DNA from: a virus
IMG/VR virus record: IMGVR_UViG_3300043445_000096
Span: 1-44,965 of that record
Length of the DNA stretch: 44,965 bases
Direction: 5' to 3' (one strand)
The notes under the pieces are model-generated. The model made no database searches. It was not told where the DNA came from and was given only the letters and a program-made list of their open reading frames with translations. A program made the position numbers and the translations under genes. Numbering within the stretch: the stretch's first letter is position 1; each line of letters starts with the position of its first letter. Positions 29,028 to 39,089 of the stretch are shown here, one piece after another.

Positions 29028-32000
29028 GTGGCCGGCGACATGAAGCTGAGCATCCGGGTATCGGCGGACGCCAAGCCGGCGGCTGCCGAGCTGGGGCGGC
29101 TGCGGGACGAGGCCAATTCCGCGGCCCGCGAGATCGCGCAATCGGGCGCGACGGCAGCGCGGGGCCTGACGGAGATCTCCGCCTCCGCCCGGTCGGTGGC
29201 CGCGGCGACAAACGACGTGGCTGGGCGGATTGACCGGGCGACCGGGGTGCTGCGGGACGCCACCGGCCGGGATCGGGCGGCCGACAGCGCGGCCTATGGC
29301 CGGCAGATGAACGAGCTGCGCAGCGCCATAGACCCGTTGTTCGCAGCCGGGCAGCGCTACAAGGAAGGCTTGCGCCAGATCGCGGAGGCCGAGCGCCTTG
29401 GCGCCGTCACAGCCACCCAGGCCGGTGCCGCCAGGGCACGGCTGAAGGAGGCCTTCGCAGCCCATGCCGCCGTGTTGTCCGGCCATGCCGCCCGCACCCG
29501 GGAAGCAGCACTGGCGGAACAAGCGGGCGCCCGGGCAGCAGCCGAGGCCGCCGCCGCCCAGGCCCAGGCCGCGGCAGCCGCCCAGGCGCTGCGGGAGCGC
29601 TATGTGCCCCTGGAGGCGACCAAGCGGCAATATGTGGCCGCGATCAAAGAGGTGGCCGCCGCAGAGCGTGCCGGTACCCTGACCGCCGCGGAGGCGGCCG
29701 CGGCACGGCAGCGGCTGAAGGAGGGGTTCGCGGCCGCGGCACAGCAGGCCCGGGGTGCGGCCGGCGGGTTCCAGCTGGCGGGGCATCAGGCGGCCAACCT
29801 TTCCTACCAGATCCAGGACATCGGCGTGCAGCTGAGCATGGGGACCTCGCCCTTCATCATCCTCGCCCAACAGGGGCCCCAGATCGTCAGCGCCCTGGGC
29901 GGGGTGAAGGAGACGATCGAGGCGGTGAAGGCAGGGTTGGCCAGCCTTTGGGCGACGATAATCGCGAATCCGATCACTGCACTGGCGGCTTTAGCGGGGG
30001 CGGCGGCGCTGACAATGCTGTTGTTCCGTGACAGCGCCTTCGACGTCGAGAAGGCGCTGACCGATGCTTCGGATGCCATGGACCGGTACACCCGGTTCAT
30101 GCGCTTGGCCAACGTGCTGTCCGGAGAGGCCGCGCGGCTGGCGCGGGCCAGGGCGGAGGATGAGCGCAAGGTCTCCATCGAGAAGGCGCGCCAGGCTGTG
30201 CAAGAAACGTCAGCTCAGCTGGCGGCGGCGCGCCGGGCAGCCGCAGGCGCGGCGATGGTGGCATCCAGGCCCATCTTCCTGCCTGGGGGGGGCCGGATCG
30301 GGGGTCCTGGCACAGGTAAAGGGCCGTCGGAGGAGGAGCTTAAGAGGCTACAGCAGGCGGCCGACGACGCAAAGATCAAGCTTGCGGAGTTGGAACAGCA
30401 GGCCCGGTCTCTCGCCGGTGGGATGCAATTCGCCGCCATTTCGGCCCGCCCCCTGTCGGAGGTGATCGCGGGCATTGCGGCCGATCAGGCATGGATCCAG
30501 GCGGCACGCCAAGGTGAGGCCGCGCTCCGCGACCTGGCGCGCCAGCAGGCCATCAATACCGCCGAAACGGAGGCGTTCCGGGCGGCTTATGCTGCGGCTG
30601 CCCGTGACGGCATGGTCTCAGCCCGGGAACTGGCCGATATCACGCGCTTGGTGGCCGAAGCCGGAGATCTCGCCGCCGAGCGGTTCGACCTTACCATCCT
30701 GGCCAACGGCATGAATCAAGCGGAAGCTGCCGCCGCGGCCTTCGCCGATCGGATGGAGGATGTGGACCGGTTCCTGGCAGAAGCTGCGGGCGGTGTAACG
30801 GCGGCCGAACGGGCGCTGCGGCCCTATGCCACGCAGATCGAAGCGTTGGAGGACCTGAAAAAGCGGGAGGGGCTGACGACAGATCAGCTTGCCTCGGTCG
30901 AAGCGAAGCTAAACCAGGTCCGCCTCGCCGGCGTGGTCGCCATGGAGGATGCCGAGGCGGCCCTGCGCCTTCAGAACGCGGAGCGGCAGCGGGAGATCGA
31001 GTTGTTGGAGCGGCGCAACGGGCTGCTGGAACGGCAGGCGGCCGGCGGCCGTCAGGGAGCCGTTGCGGCTGTGCAGCTGGCCCGTCTGGACGTGCAGACC
31101 CGCATCGATGACCAGGTGCGCCGGCGGGAGCGTGAGCTGCAGGAGGTCCGCCGGCAGACAGCCGATCTGACGGAAGAGCAGATCACGGTCGAGCTGGCGC
31201 GGTACCGGGCGGCGCTGGAGACCAATGCGGCGCTGGAGGAGGAGATCCGGCTGCGCGCCCGCGCAGCCCGGGCGGCGGACAGCTTCGGCGCCCTGACGGC
31301 GTCCCTGGTCGAGGGGGACATCACCGACATCTCCGCAGCCCTTGGGTCCTTCACTACCGACTTGGCGGACCTGCGCGCCGAGACCGGCAGCTGGGGCGAG
31401 GCCATAGCGAAGCTCGGCGAGGAGATGCTGAACAGTGCCGAGGCTGGTAACGCCCTGGGCAACATCCTGGGTAAAGTGTTCGGCCGGTCGGCCGCCCAGC
31501 AGCGCAACGCTCAGATTGGCGCCAGCATCGGCTCCACCGCCGCCACCCTCCTGGGACTGCCGCCCGGGCTCGGCAGCTTCTTCGGCAACATCGTCGGCGG
31601 GCTGTTCGGACGCGGGCGGGCCGGCGAGCGGGCTGATCGCTTGGCCGTGCAGCGTGCCGAGGACCTGAACCGGCTGGCGCAGTCCATGGACGCCTTCATC
31701 GGCGCGGCCGGTGGGGCCGATTCCGCGGTGCGCGCGTTGGACCAGGAATTCGCCTCCCTTTCCGCCGAGGCCCGCCGCCTGGGCCGCGATACGGCGGATC
31801 TGGAGGATGCGTACCGCCGGCGGCGGCAGCAGGCGGTCGCAGACGCCAACAACGCCCTGTCGGCCGAGCTGGGTCGATTGACAGGCGATGTCAGCCTGCT
31901 TTGGCAGGCCTTGCGCCGGGAGAACACGGCTCTGATCGACCAGGCCCGGGCGGATGAGGCCGACCTGGCCCTGGCCCGGCGGGTCGCGGCGGAACGGGAG

Positions 32001-34586
32001 CGCGAGTGGCTGGATCAGCGCACGACCGCTGAGTTGGAGGCCCTGGGCGCCGTCGTTGACGCGGCGACGCTGATCCGCGCCCGCATGCGCGACGCGGTCG
32101 CCGCCATCTCCACCCTACTGGACCGGCAGCTGGACCAGGTGCGCGATGCCGCCCAGGTGGTGCGCCAGTCCGCCCGTGACTGGCGGGACCTTCAGCGGAG
32201 CTTGCGCGATGCCGCGGCCGCGCTGCGCCTGAACGAGGCGGTATCGACCCTCACCCCCCAGCAGCGCCTGGCGGAAAGCAGGACGCAGTATGAGACGGCA
32301 CGTGCCGCCGCCGCCCGGGGGGACCTTGGGGCGGGGCGGCAAGTAGCGGGGGCAGCGCAGTCCTACCTGGAGGCGCTGCGCGCCTGGACAGGCGGCAGCC
32401 AGTACGAGGCTGTGTTCAGCCAGGTGCAGAACGACCTGCTGGACCTGGGTGTCAGCGCAGGGGCACTCGCCGGTGCCGCCGAGTACCAGGCCGAGCTGCT
32501 GGAGCAACAGGTCCGGCTTTTGGAGGCGATCCGGGACAATCTGGCAGGCCAGGTGGATGAGGAGCTGCTGCAACAGCAGCTGGCCGCGCTCTCTGTCGTG
32601 CAGGGGCTTCTGGCCGAAAGCAACGATCTGTCGCTCGGGCTGGGGACGTCCCTGACCGGTGATCAGCAGCGCCTGCGTGACGCGGTGACATCCGTCATCC
32701 GGGAGGTGCGGACCAGCCTCGACTCTGGGCTCAACATCGTCGATGCGCCTGCGATCACTCGGGACCTGGCGATCCTGGAGGCCGGTCTGGTCGGGAACAA
32801 TTCCGCCGAGGCGGAGCGGTACCGCGCCGCTATCGCGGTGCTGCGGCAAACGACGGCCGACGGCCTGATCACCGCGGCCGAGGCCGGGCCGACCCGGGAG
32901 GCCCTTTCGGTGCTGGGCGGAATCTTCGCCGGCGGCGCCGCGCAAAACACAGACGCGGTGACATCGGTCATCCGCGAGGTCAGGGCGAGCCTGGACGCGG
33001 GTCTGAACATTGTGGATGCCCCCGGGATCACCCGAGACCTGGCGATCCTGGAGGCCGGTCTGGTCGGGAACAATTCCGCCGAGGCGGAGCGGTACCGCGC
33101 CGCTATCGCGGTGCTGCGGCAGACGACGGCCGACGGGCTGATCACCGCGGCGGAGGCGGGGCCGACGCGGGATGCCCTGGCAGTGCTGGGTGGCCTGCTG
33201 GCCAGCGTCGGCGGCGGCACGACGGCGGCGGTCAATAGCCAGACCGGGCAGATCATCCGTCTGGGTGACCTGTCGGCCGAGCAGCGGGACGCCGTCCTGG
33301 CCGGGCTTGGGCTGTCCCAGACAACGGCGCAGCTGGTCGCCACGCAGACGGGGGCGATCCTGACCGGAACCGCCCTGACCGACACCTTGACGCGGATATC
33401 GGCACAAGACGTCCAGCTGTCGCAGCGGATGATGGAGATCCTGCAAGGCTCGACCGGGCTGCAGGTCGATATGATCCGGGCCATCGTGGAGACCGGGGCG
33501 GATATCGAGAACGCCCTACGCGAGTATCTGGAACAGGCCCGGGTCCGTGCGGAGGAGGAGGCGCGCCAGCGCGCCGAACAGGCCGCCCGGGCGGCAGGGC
33601 AGGCGCAGGTGGACGCAGCGGGAGCCGCCGCGCGGTCGACCGCCAACGACCTGAGCCAGCGCAGTCGGTCGATCCGCACGCAGGAGACGACGCGCAACGA
33701 TCAGGCCCTGGATCAGCTGGTCAGCCTGGCGACGGGTGCTGTGCGGGCGGAGTATTCCGACCGGGGCGAGGGACAGCGCGATCGGGCCGACGCCCTGCGT
33801 GGCGTCGTTTCCGGCTATGCCCAGCAGCTGCAGAGCGTGCTGGGTGGCCAGGTCACAGGCGACCTGCGCATGATTGTCTCATCCAAGTATGGACTGCGTG
33901 GAGAGCTGGGGGGCGAGCGCTGGCAGGGCGGCGTGAACGACACCGCGGCCTTCGTCGCCTGGGCGGTCCGTACCATGGCAGGCCAGATGACCGGCTTGTC
34001 TGATGTAGCCCGCAACGCGGTCGGGCGCGCCAACTGGTCGGACATCCCCTCCGCCATGGACGGGCTGGCCAGGGCGGTTCGCGGCGCCCAGCTCGGCCTG
34101 CCGGCCTATGCCGGCGGCGGTCGGGTAGTCGGGCCCGGCGGCGGGACCAGCGACGACGTGCTCGCCTGGCTGAGCAACGGCGAGCATGTAATGCGCGCCG
34201 CTGTCGCCAATCGGTACGGCCACGACGTGCTGGACCAGCTCAACGCCGGCGACCTTCGGGCGGCCTACGTCCTGGCGGAGCGCAAGGGTCTGGTCCCCGC
34301 CGCGCCGGCCTTCGCCGATGGCGGAGCGGTGACCGCGCCGCCGATGAGCGTTCCTGCACCGCCACCGGTGCCGCGCATCAGGCTGGCGGCTCGCGGCGGC
34401 ACCGACGATGCCCGGCTGGTGGATGTGCTGCGCCAGGAGCTGCGGGAGCTGGTCCGTGAGGCGGCGGAGGGCAACGACGACCAGGCCGAGCGCGACCGCA
34501 GGTCCCAGCGTCTGCTGACCCGGATCGCCGAGCTGCTGGAGCGGATGGACGCCAGGGCGGGCCGGACGGAGGCCACCGGGACATGA
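29028..34586 (+). CDS. Tail tape measure protein
   Basis: The protein has 1,852 aa from GTG 29,028, with AAGGAG six bases upstream; ATG 29,040 is the alternative. It has long Ala/Glu/Arg coiled coils and the tape-measure motif AYQIQDIG-like SYQIQDIGVQLSMGTSPFII at about 258-277. Hydrophobic helices follow at about 304-333, and a C-terminal YAGGGRVVGPGGGTSDDVL...SNGEHVMR motif. It sets tail length and probably forms the channel for DNA entry. Residues about 1,218-1,308 and 1,309-1,399 are a 91-aa tandem duplication. Its stop overlaps the next ATG. Confidence 0.93.
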   Translation: MAGDMKLSIRVSADAKPAAAELGRLRDEANSAAREIAQSGATAARGLTEISASARSVAAATNDVAGRIDRATGVLRDATGRDRAADSAAYGRQMNELRSAIDPLFAAGQRYKEGLRQIAEAERLGAVTATQAGAARARLKEAFAAHAAVLSGHAARTREAALAEQAGARAAAEAAAAQAQAAAAAQALRERYVPLEATKRQYVAAIKEVAAAERAGTLTAAEAAAARQRLKEGFAAAAQQARGAAGGFQLAGHQAANLSYQIQDIGVQLSMGTSPFIILAQQGPQIVSALGGVKETIEAVKAGLASLWATIIANPITALAALAGAAALTMLLFRDSAFDVEKALTDASDAMDRYTRFMRLANVLSGEAARLARARAEDERKVSIEKARQAVQETSAQLAAARRAAAGAAMVASRPIFLPGGGRIGGPGTGKGPSEEELKRLQQAADDAKIKLAELEQQARSLAGGMQFAAISARPLSEVIAGIAADQAWIQAARQGEAALRDLARQQAINTAETEAFRAAYAAAARDGMVSARELADITRLVAEAGDLAAERFDLTILANGMNQAEAAAAAFADRMEDVDRFLAEAAGGVTAAERALRPYATQIEALEDLKKREGLTTDQLASVEAKLNQVRLAGVVAMEDAEAALRLQNAERQREIELLERRNGLLERQAAGGRQGAVAAVQLARLDVQTRIDDQVRRRERELQEVRRQTADLTEEQITVELARYRAALETNAALEEEIRLRARAARAADSFGALTASLVEGDITDISAALGSFTTDLADLRAETGSWGEAIAKLGEEMLNSAEAGNALGNILGKVFGRSAAQQRNAQIGASIGSTAATLLGLPPGLGSFFGNIVGGLFGRGRAGERADRLAVQRAEDLNRLAQSMDAFIGAAGGADSAVRALDQEFASLSAEARRLGRDTADLEDAYRRRRQQAVADANNALSAELGRLTGDVSLLWQALRRENTALIDQARADEADLALARRVAAEREREWLDQRTTAELEALGAVVDAATLIRARMRDAVAAISTLLDRQLDQVRDAAQVVRQSARDWRDLQRSLRDAAAALRLNEAVSTLTPQQRLAESRTQYETARAAAARGDLGAGRQVAGAAQSYLEALRAWTGGSQYEAVFSQVQNDLLDLGVSAGALAGAAEYQAELLEQQVRLLEAIRDNLAGQVDEELLQQQLAALSVVQGLLAESNDLSLGLGTSLTGDQQRLRDAVTSVIREVRTSLDSGLNIVDAPAITRDLAILEAGLVGNNSAEAERYRAAIAVLRQTTADGLITAAEAGPTREALSVLGGIFAGGAAQNTDAVTSVIREVRASLDAGLNIVDAPGITRDLAILEAGLVGNNSAEAERYRAAIAVLRQTTADGLITAAEAGPTRDALAVLGGLLASVGGGTTAAVNSQTGQIIRLGDLSAEQRDAVLAGLGLSQTTAQLVATQTGAILTGTALTDTLTRISAQDVQLSQRMMEILQGSTGLQVDMIRAIVETGADIENALREYLEQARVRAEEEARQRAEQAARAAGQAQVDAAGAAARSTANDLSQRSRSIRTQETTRNDQALDQLVSLATGAVRAEYSDRGEGQRDRADALRGVVSGYAQQLQSVLGGQVTGDLRMIVSSKYGLRGELGGERWQGGVNDTAAFVAWAVRTMAGQMTGLSDVARNAVGRANWSDIPSAMDGLARAVRGAQLGLPAYAGGGRVVGPGGGTSDDVLAWLSNGEHVMRAAVANRYGHDVLDQLNAGDLRAAYVLAERKGLVPAAPAFADGGAVTAPPMSVPAPPPVPRIRLAARGGTDDARLVDVLRQELRELVREAAEGNDDQAERDRRSQRLLTRIAELLERMDARAGRTEATGT
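32679..33224 (+). repeat. Tandem 273-bp duplication inside the tape measure gene
   Basis: Two in-frame copies, each 273 bp (91 codons), start at 32,679 and 32,952 (both from GACGCGGTGACATC). Bases 32,763-32,848 are identical to 33,036-33,121 over 86 nt. The flanks differ at scattered, often third-codon, positions. This suggests a recent duplication or continuing gene conversion. Confidence 0.85.
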
Positions 34587-36109
34587 GCCGCATCCGGACC
34601 ATCGCCCACATCACCCTGCGATCCACCAGCGGCACCGTGGATATCCTCAGGCTCACCGAGGAGGGGAGCGGCTCCTGGGAGACCCTGCCGACGGACACGG
34701 CGCCGAAGGCGTGGTACCGCCCGCACGCGGCGCGCCTTGGCAACTATGCCGCCAGCCTGTTCAGCGGGGGGCGGGTCAGCGGGTCCAGCAGCTCCGGCCG
34801 GGCCGAGCTGCTGTTGAACAACGGCGACGGCTGGCTTGACGGGTATGAGGATTGGACCTGGCAGCGCGTCACGATCCTCCAGGGTCCGTTGGCGCGCTTC
34901 GCCTCGCTCAATCAATTCGCACCCACCTACGCCGGACAGATCGAATCCGTCAGCTATGACGGCCGGGAGGTAGCAGTGCGGCTTCGTGAAGGCCAAGCTG
35001 CGTGGGAGGCGGAGGTGCCGCGCCGCCTGTACCGAGGCGACAATGTCGGCCCGGTGGGCCTGGAAGGCGGGCCGGAGCTGGCCGATACCCCGGCCCCACT
35101 GCTGCTGGGGCGGGTCTTCAACGCGGGCCTGGTGTGGGTTAACAAGGCCCTTCTGATCGCCCAGGCCCATGACGGCGCGGTGACGGAGCTGCTGCCGCGG
35201 GAGCGGGGGCAGCTGGTCCCCGTCGCTGCTGACGTGGGCGCGGCGATCGGCCAGCAGGGACTGTCCATCCCGGCGGGCCAAGCCGTGACTGACCGGGCGC
35301 GCGGCCTGGTGCGCTTCGGCTTCAGCCCGCAGGAGCCGGTGACGGCCGATGTGACGGTGGCCGGGGGCGCCACGGCGGCCGACCTGTTGACGCGCGTCGC
35401 CGGTTGGCTGGGGCTGTCGGCGACACTCGACACCGCGTCCATGGGTGCGCTGCGCGACGCGGCGCCGGCCCCCTTGGGTATGGTGGTGGATGCCCAGGCT
35501 ACGGGCCTGTCGCTGGCCGATGCGGCGATGGCCAGCGCCGGCGGCTGGTGGCTGGTCGGGCCGGACGAAAAGGTCCGTGCGGGCCTCCTCCTCCCGCCGC
35601 AGGGCCTGCCTGGGCCCCTGATGACCGTGACGGCCGCCGACCGTGACGTGAGCGTCGACCGCGTCCCGTCCAGCGACAGCTGGGGCGACGGGCCTGTCTG
35701 GCGGGTCGAGGTGCGCTATGGCCGAAATCCGACGAGGCTGTCCGAGGGGCAGATCTTCGGCGCGGTCAGCGGGGCTATCCGCGACCGCCTGATGCGCGAG
35801 TGGCCGGATACGGCCACCGCTGAGGATCTGGCCGTCAAGGCGGCCTGGCCCGAGGCGGGGGTTCTGTCTGTGCAGACGCAGCTGGCCGAGGTCGCAGACG
35901 CCCAGGCCCTGGCCGACCGCTTGCTGGCCCTGCATGGGACCTGGCGGCGACGCCTGTCCATCACCCTGCCGCAGCGGCTGTACCTGACGACCGCTTCCCT
36001 CGGCGGCAGGGTCGATGTGGTCCGCCCCGATCGCGGGGCCGGCGGCCCCATGGTGGTGACGGCACTGACCCGTGAGCCCGGTCGCCAGCTGCTGCGGGTG
36101 TGGGGGTGA
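34583..36109 (+). CDS. Distal tail protein
   Basis: The protein has 508 aa, ATGA overlap with the tape measure. It opens RTIAHITLRSTSGTVDILRL and carries a conserved-looking SSSSGRAELLLNNGDGWLDGYEDWTWQRVTILQGPLA, typical of tail-tip proteins that come after the tape measure in alphaproteobacterial siphophage-like prophages. The middle and end are beta-rich. A role in the tail tip or hub is inferred from order; no catalytic motif seen. Confidence 0.7.
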   Translation: MSRIRTIAHITLRSTSGTVDILRLTEEGSGSWETLPTDTAPKAWYRPHAARLGNYAASLFSGGRVSGSSSSGRAELLLNNGDGWLDGYEDWTWQRVTILQGPLARFASLNQFAPTYAGQIESVSYDGREVAVRLREGQAAWEAEVPRRLYRGDNVGPVGLEGGPELADTPAPLLLGRVFNAGLVWVNKALLIAQAHDGAVTELLPRERGQLVPVAADVGAAIGQQGLSIPAGQAVTDRARGLVRFGFSPQEPVTADVTVAGGATAADLLTRVAGWLGLSATLDTASMGALRDAAPAPLGMVVDAQATGLSLADAAMASAGGWWLVGPDEKVRAGLLLPPQGLPGPLMTVTAADRDVSVDRVPSSDSWGDGPVWRVEVRYGRNPTRLSEGQIFGAVSGAIRDRLMREWPDTATAEDLAVKAAWPEAGVLSVQTQLAEVADAQALADRLLALHGTWRRRLSITLPQRLYLTTASLGGRVDVVRPDRGAGGPMVVTALTREPGRQLLRVWG

Positions 36110-36111
36110 GC

Positions 36112-36963
36112 ATGAGCATTGCGAGCAACTTCACCTTCGCCTGGCGCAACCGGGTCCAGACCGCCGCCGCCATCACCGGGCCGGGCTGGGCTTCCCTCGA
36201 AAACCTGCGCACCTGGAACAGGGGCCAGAGCGCCAGCTATGTCGGGGTGCAGCCGACGACGGTGACGCTCACCTGGTCGGCCCCAGAGACGGTCGACCTG
36301 GGCGCGGTGAGCCGGCACAACGCGGCCCCTCTCGATACGCTGCGGATGGACTGGTACCTGCGCGACGTGCTGGTAGCCAGCAGCGGCGACCAGCCCATGT
36401 GGCCCCGCTTCCCGTTCGGCACGGTGGCGTTCGGCGACCCCCGCTGGTGGGGCCACGCCGTCCTGCCGGAGGACGTGGGGGAATGGGACGGCTTCTGGTG
36501 CTGGAAGCTGCCCTCTACGATCCTCTGCGACCGGCTGGAGGTGACCTGGACCGCCCGCCAGAGCGTGCCGGACGACCATCGGTCCATGCCGGTACTGTTT
36601 ACCGGCCCCTGCTACCAGGTGCCGGTGAACTGCGACTGGGGGATAGCCGAGGGCTGGCTGGGCGAAAGCGACCTGCCGGGGGCGGAACGGGGCGTGCCGC
36701 TTGGTGAGGATGGCGAGGATCCGCGCCGGCTGGGCATGACCTTCGCCCACCTGCCCGACCAGGAGGCGCTGACCAAGCTTGGGGACATGTTCAGGCAGTG
36801 CCGTCGCGGCCGTCACCCGCTGCTGGCGATCCCCGACCCCACCGACCGCGACAACCTGCACCGGCGGGCCATGGTGGGCTTTCTGCGCGACCTGCCTGAC
36901 TTGGAGCTGGTCCGCCGGGGGCGGCGGCGGGTCCGGATCGAACTGCTGGAGTGGATGGCATGA
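36112..36963 (+). CDS. Tail-tip protein
   Basis: The protein has 283 aa from ATG 36,112, with GGGGGTGA just before. GTGs at 36,100 and 36,106 are alternatives. It is beta-rich with many Trp (WDGFWCWKLPS, DPRWWGHAVLP). VTLTWSAPETVDLGAVSRHN looks like a carbohydrate-binding or discoidin-like segment. The end (MVGFLRDLPDLELVRRGRRRVRIELLEW) resembles a closing beta-hairpin of tail-hub modules. It lies between the distal tail gene and the fibre. Confidence 0.65.
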   Translation: MSIASNFTFAWRNRVQTAAAITGPGWASLENLRTWNRGQSASYVGVQPTTVTLTWSAPETVDLGAVSRHNAAPLDTLRMDWYLRDVLVASSGDQPMWPRFPFGTVAFGDPRWWGHAVLPEDVGEWDGFWCWKLPSTILCDRLEVTWTARQSVPDDHRSMPVLFTGPCYQVPVNCDWGIAEGWLGESDLPGAERGVPLGEDGEDPRRLGMTFAHLPDQEALTKLGDMFRQCRRGRHPLLAIPDPTDRDNLHRRAMVGFLRDLPDLELVRRGRRRVRIELLEWMA

Positions 36964-38651
36964 CGATTGAAACCGGGTTTCCCGGCGATAACTGGCTGTT
37001 GAACGGACACCTGTACGGGGTCACCCCGCAGGATCTGCCCGTCGGTAGTCTCAACTACATGGCCGGCAACCAGGTCTGGGAGATCTGGGGCGACATGATG
37101 CGCGACCTCGGCGTGGAGCTGCGCGGCGTGGTCGACGTCCGTGACCAGACCACCCAGGCGGCGGCGGACGCCGAAGCGGCGGCAGCCGCAGCCCAGGCAT
37201 CGGTCACTGCTGCACAGCAGGCCGCTACCCTGGCGCAGCAGGCAGCCGACCGGGTCGAAGATATTGAGGCGGGAATCATCGCGGCGGCGACCGAGACACA
37301 AGCCGGCGTCGTGGAACTTAGCACCGTCCAAGAAGCTCAGGCCGGGGTCGATGCGCTGCGGGCCTTGACCCCCGCAGCGCTGGCAGGTGTGACGGCGACA
37401 GAGACGCGACGGGGTCTGGCGGCGGTGGCGACGACGGCGCAGATTTCCGCCGGCACCGACGACGACGCCTTCGTGACGCCCCTGAAGCTGGCTGTGGCGC
37501 TCGGCAACATCAAAGCCGTCCCGGACTTACCAACGGTCCCCCGATCCGCCAACACCGCACTCGCCGCCGCAGACAAGGGTAAATTGATTGTCTTCACCTC
37601 GGGGAGCTTCACACAGACGTTTGTCGCTGCCGCGACCCTGGGGGTCGGGTGGTGGGTCTATGTCCGCAACGGCGCAGGTGGCGACGTCCTACTCGACCCT
37701 GCCGGCTCCGAGACTATCGACGGGGTCAGCAGCTTTGTCCTCTACCCGGGAGAGACGAGGCTGCTCTACAGCGACGGTTCAGCGCTCAGATCGGTGCTGC
37801 TGTCGCCGGGGAGCCGTGCGTTTACCGGCTCTGGCAGTTTCGTGGTGCCGCCGGGAGTGACGTCCATCCGCTGCCAGATCATCGGGGCCGGCGGAGCTGG
37901 AGCGCAGGGCGCTTCGGGCAGTACGTCGCATTCCGGCGGGGGCGGCGGGGGCGGGGCTCTGCTGGACGTGCAGATACCCGCCCCCGCAGCGGGTACGATC
38001 GTGCCTGTACAGGTGGGCGCGGGTGGGTCATCTGGATCTGCTGGCGGCAGCAGCGGTGCCTTCGGCTTTGTGGCCGGAGGCGGGGGCGCGGGCGCGACAG
38101 GCCAATCGGAATCGTCTGGCGGCGGTGGAGGCGGCGGGGGCATCGGCGATGATGGCCGCAACGCGGCCGGAAACAGCAACGGCGCCGGGGGCGGCCCCTC
38201 GACAGGTAACCAGGGCACGGTCAGCAGCCCCAGCAATACGGCCGGCGGAGCGGCTGGGGGGTCGCCCGGGGGGGCAGCTGTTTACGGCGGAGGCGGGGGC
38301 TCCCGAAGCGGCGATGGCGGCAGCTCGGTTTTCGGGGCCGGCGGCGGCGCGGGCGGCGGCGGTGGCCGGGGCGGATCCTCCGGCCGGTGGGAACCCGGCG
38401 GCGGCGGCATTGGGGGGGTGAACGAGGGGTCTCATGGAGCAGCCGGGCCCGATGCCGCTGCAGCTCAGGGGCGGCTGTGCGGCGGCGGGGGCGGCGGCGG
38501 ACGTGGTGCAGGCGGGGGAGCTACAGGCGGCAACGGCGGCAGCGGCGGTATCCCCGGCGGCGGCGGCGGCGGCGGCGGCGGTAGCTCGTTCGGCGCCCCG
38601 GGCGCGGGTGGCCCCGGCGGCCGCGGCGAAGTGAGGATCTGGTGGTGGTGA
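36960..38651 (+). CDS. Tail fibre with glycine-rich C-terminal domain
   Basis: The protein has 563 aa from ATG 36,960. The N-terminal 75 residues attach to the tail; residues about 65-110 are an Ala-rich coiled coil. Residues 110-180 have fibre repeats (GVVELSTVQEAQAGVDALRALTP, RRGLAAVATTAQISAGTDD). From about 280 the tip reads AFTGSGSFVVPPGVTSI and becomes a long Gly-rich domain ending RIWWW. Such domains form polyglycine II bundles with exposed loops that recognise host receptors. Codon use in the tip is dominated by GGC/GGG. It is likely the host-range determinant. Confidence 0.85.
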   Translation: MTIETGFPGDNWLLNGHLYGVTPQDLPVGSLNYMAGNQVWEIWGDMMRDLGVELRGVVDVRDQTTQAAADAEAAAAAAQASVTAAQQAATLAQQAADRVEDIEAGIIAAATETQAGVVELSTVQEAQAGVDALRALTPAALAGVTATETRRGLAAVATTAQISAGTDDDAFVTPLKLAVALGNIKAVPDLPTVPRSANTALAAADKGKLIVFTSGSFTQTFVAAATLGVGWWVYVRNGAGGDVLLDPAGSETIDGVSSFVLYPGETRLLYSDGSALRSVLLSPGSRAFTGSGSFVVPPGVTSIRCQIIGAGGAGAQGASGSTSHSGGGGGGGALLDVQIPAPAAGTIVPVQVGAGGSSGSAGGSSGAFGFVAGGGGAGATGQSESSGGGGGGGGIGDDGRNAAGNSNGAGGGPSTGNQGTVSSPSNTAGGAAGGSPGGAAVYGGGGGSRSGDGGSSVFGAGGGAGGGGGRGGSSGRWEPGGGGIGGVNEGSHGAAGPDAAAAQGRLCGGGGGGGRGAGGGATGGNGGSGGIPGGGGGGGGGSSFGAPGAGGPGGRGEVRIWWW

Positions 38652-38669
38652 GGAGGTGAGGAGGCGAGG

Positions 38670-39089
38670 ATGAAGTACGCAATCGTCAACGGGTCACGGG
38701 TGCTCAATGTGGTGCTCGCTGACCCCCAGTATGCAGCCGCTCAAGGCTGGCTGCCGTGTCCTGATAACGCGGCGCCAGGCTGGAGTTTCCAGAGCGGTGT
38801 GTTCAGCCCGCCCGACCCCGCGCCAGAGCCGGTGCCGCCAGAGGTCACCCGGACCCAGCTGCGCTTGTCCATGCTGGAGGATCCGGGCGAGACCGGCGGG
38901 CCCGCCGCAGACACGCTGCTCGACTGGGTCGACCGCTATGTCGCCGCCAGCGGCGACCGCGCCCTCCAGGAACGGTGGGCCGCCAGTACGATGGAGCGGC
39001 ACAGTCCCATGCTGACCGCCATGGCCCCGGTCTTCGGGCTGTCCGCCGCGGACGTCGACCGCATCTTCATCAGAGCCGCGGGGAAGTGA
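38670..39089 (+). CDS. Small tail-fibre-associated protein
   Basis: The protein has 139 aa with GGAGGCGAGG before the ATG. It opens MKYAIVNGSRVLNVVLADPQ, a start common to tail fibre assembly chaperones and adhesin caps. A Pro-rich linker follows, then helices (VTRTQLRLSMLEDPG; ALQERWAASTMERHSP; FGLSAADVDRIF). Directly after the fibre gene, so a chaperone or tip role is likely. Confidence 0.7.
   Translation: MKYAIVNGSRVLNVVLADPQYAAAQGWLPCPDNAAPGWSFQSGVFSPPDPAPEPVPPEVTRTQLRLSMLEDPGETGGPAADTLLDWVDRYVAASGDRALQERWAASTMERHSPMLTAMAPVFGLSAADVDRIFIRAAGK

Noticed and set aside
37900-38640. Possible tandem repeat or CRISPR-like array in the Gly-rich region
   Set aside because: The repeats are GGC/GGG codons of the fibre tip without regular unit or spacer; it is protein-coding.
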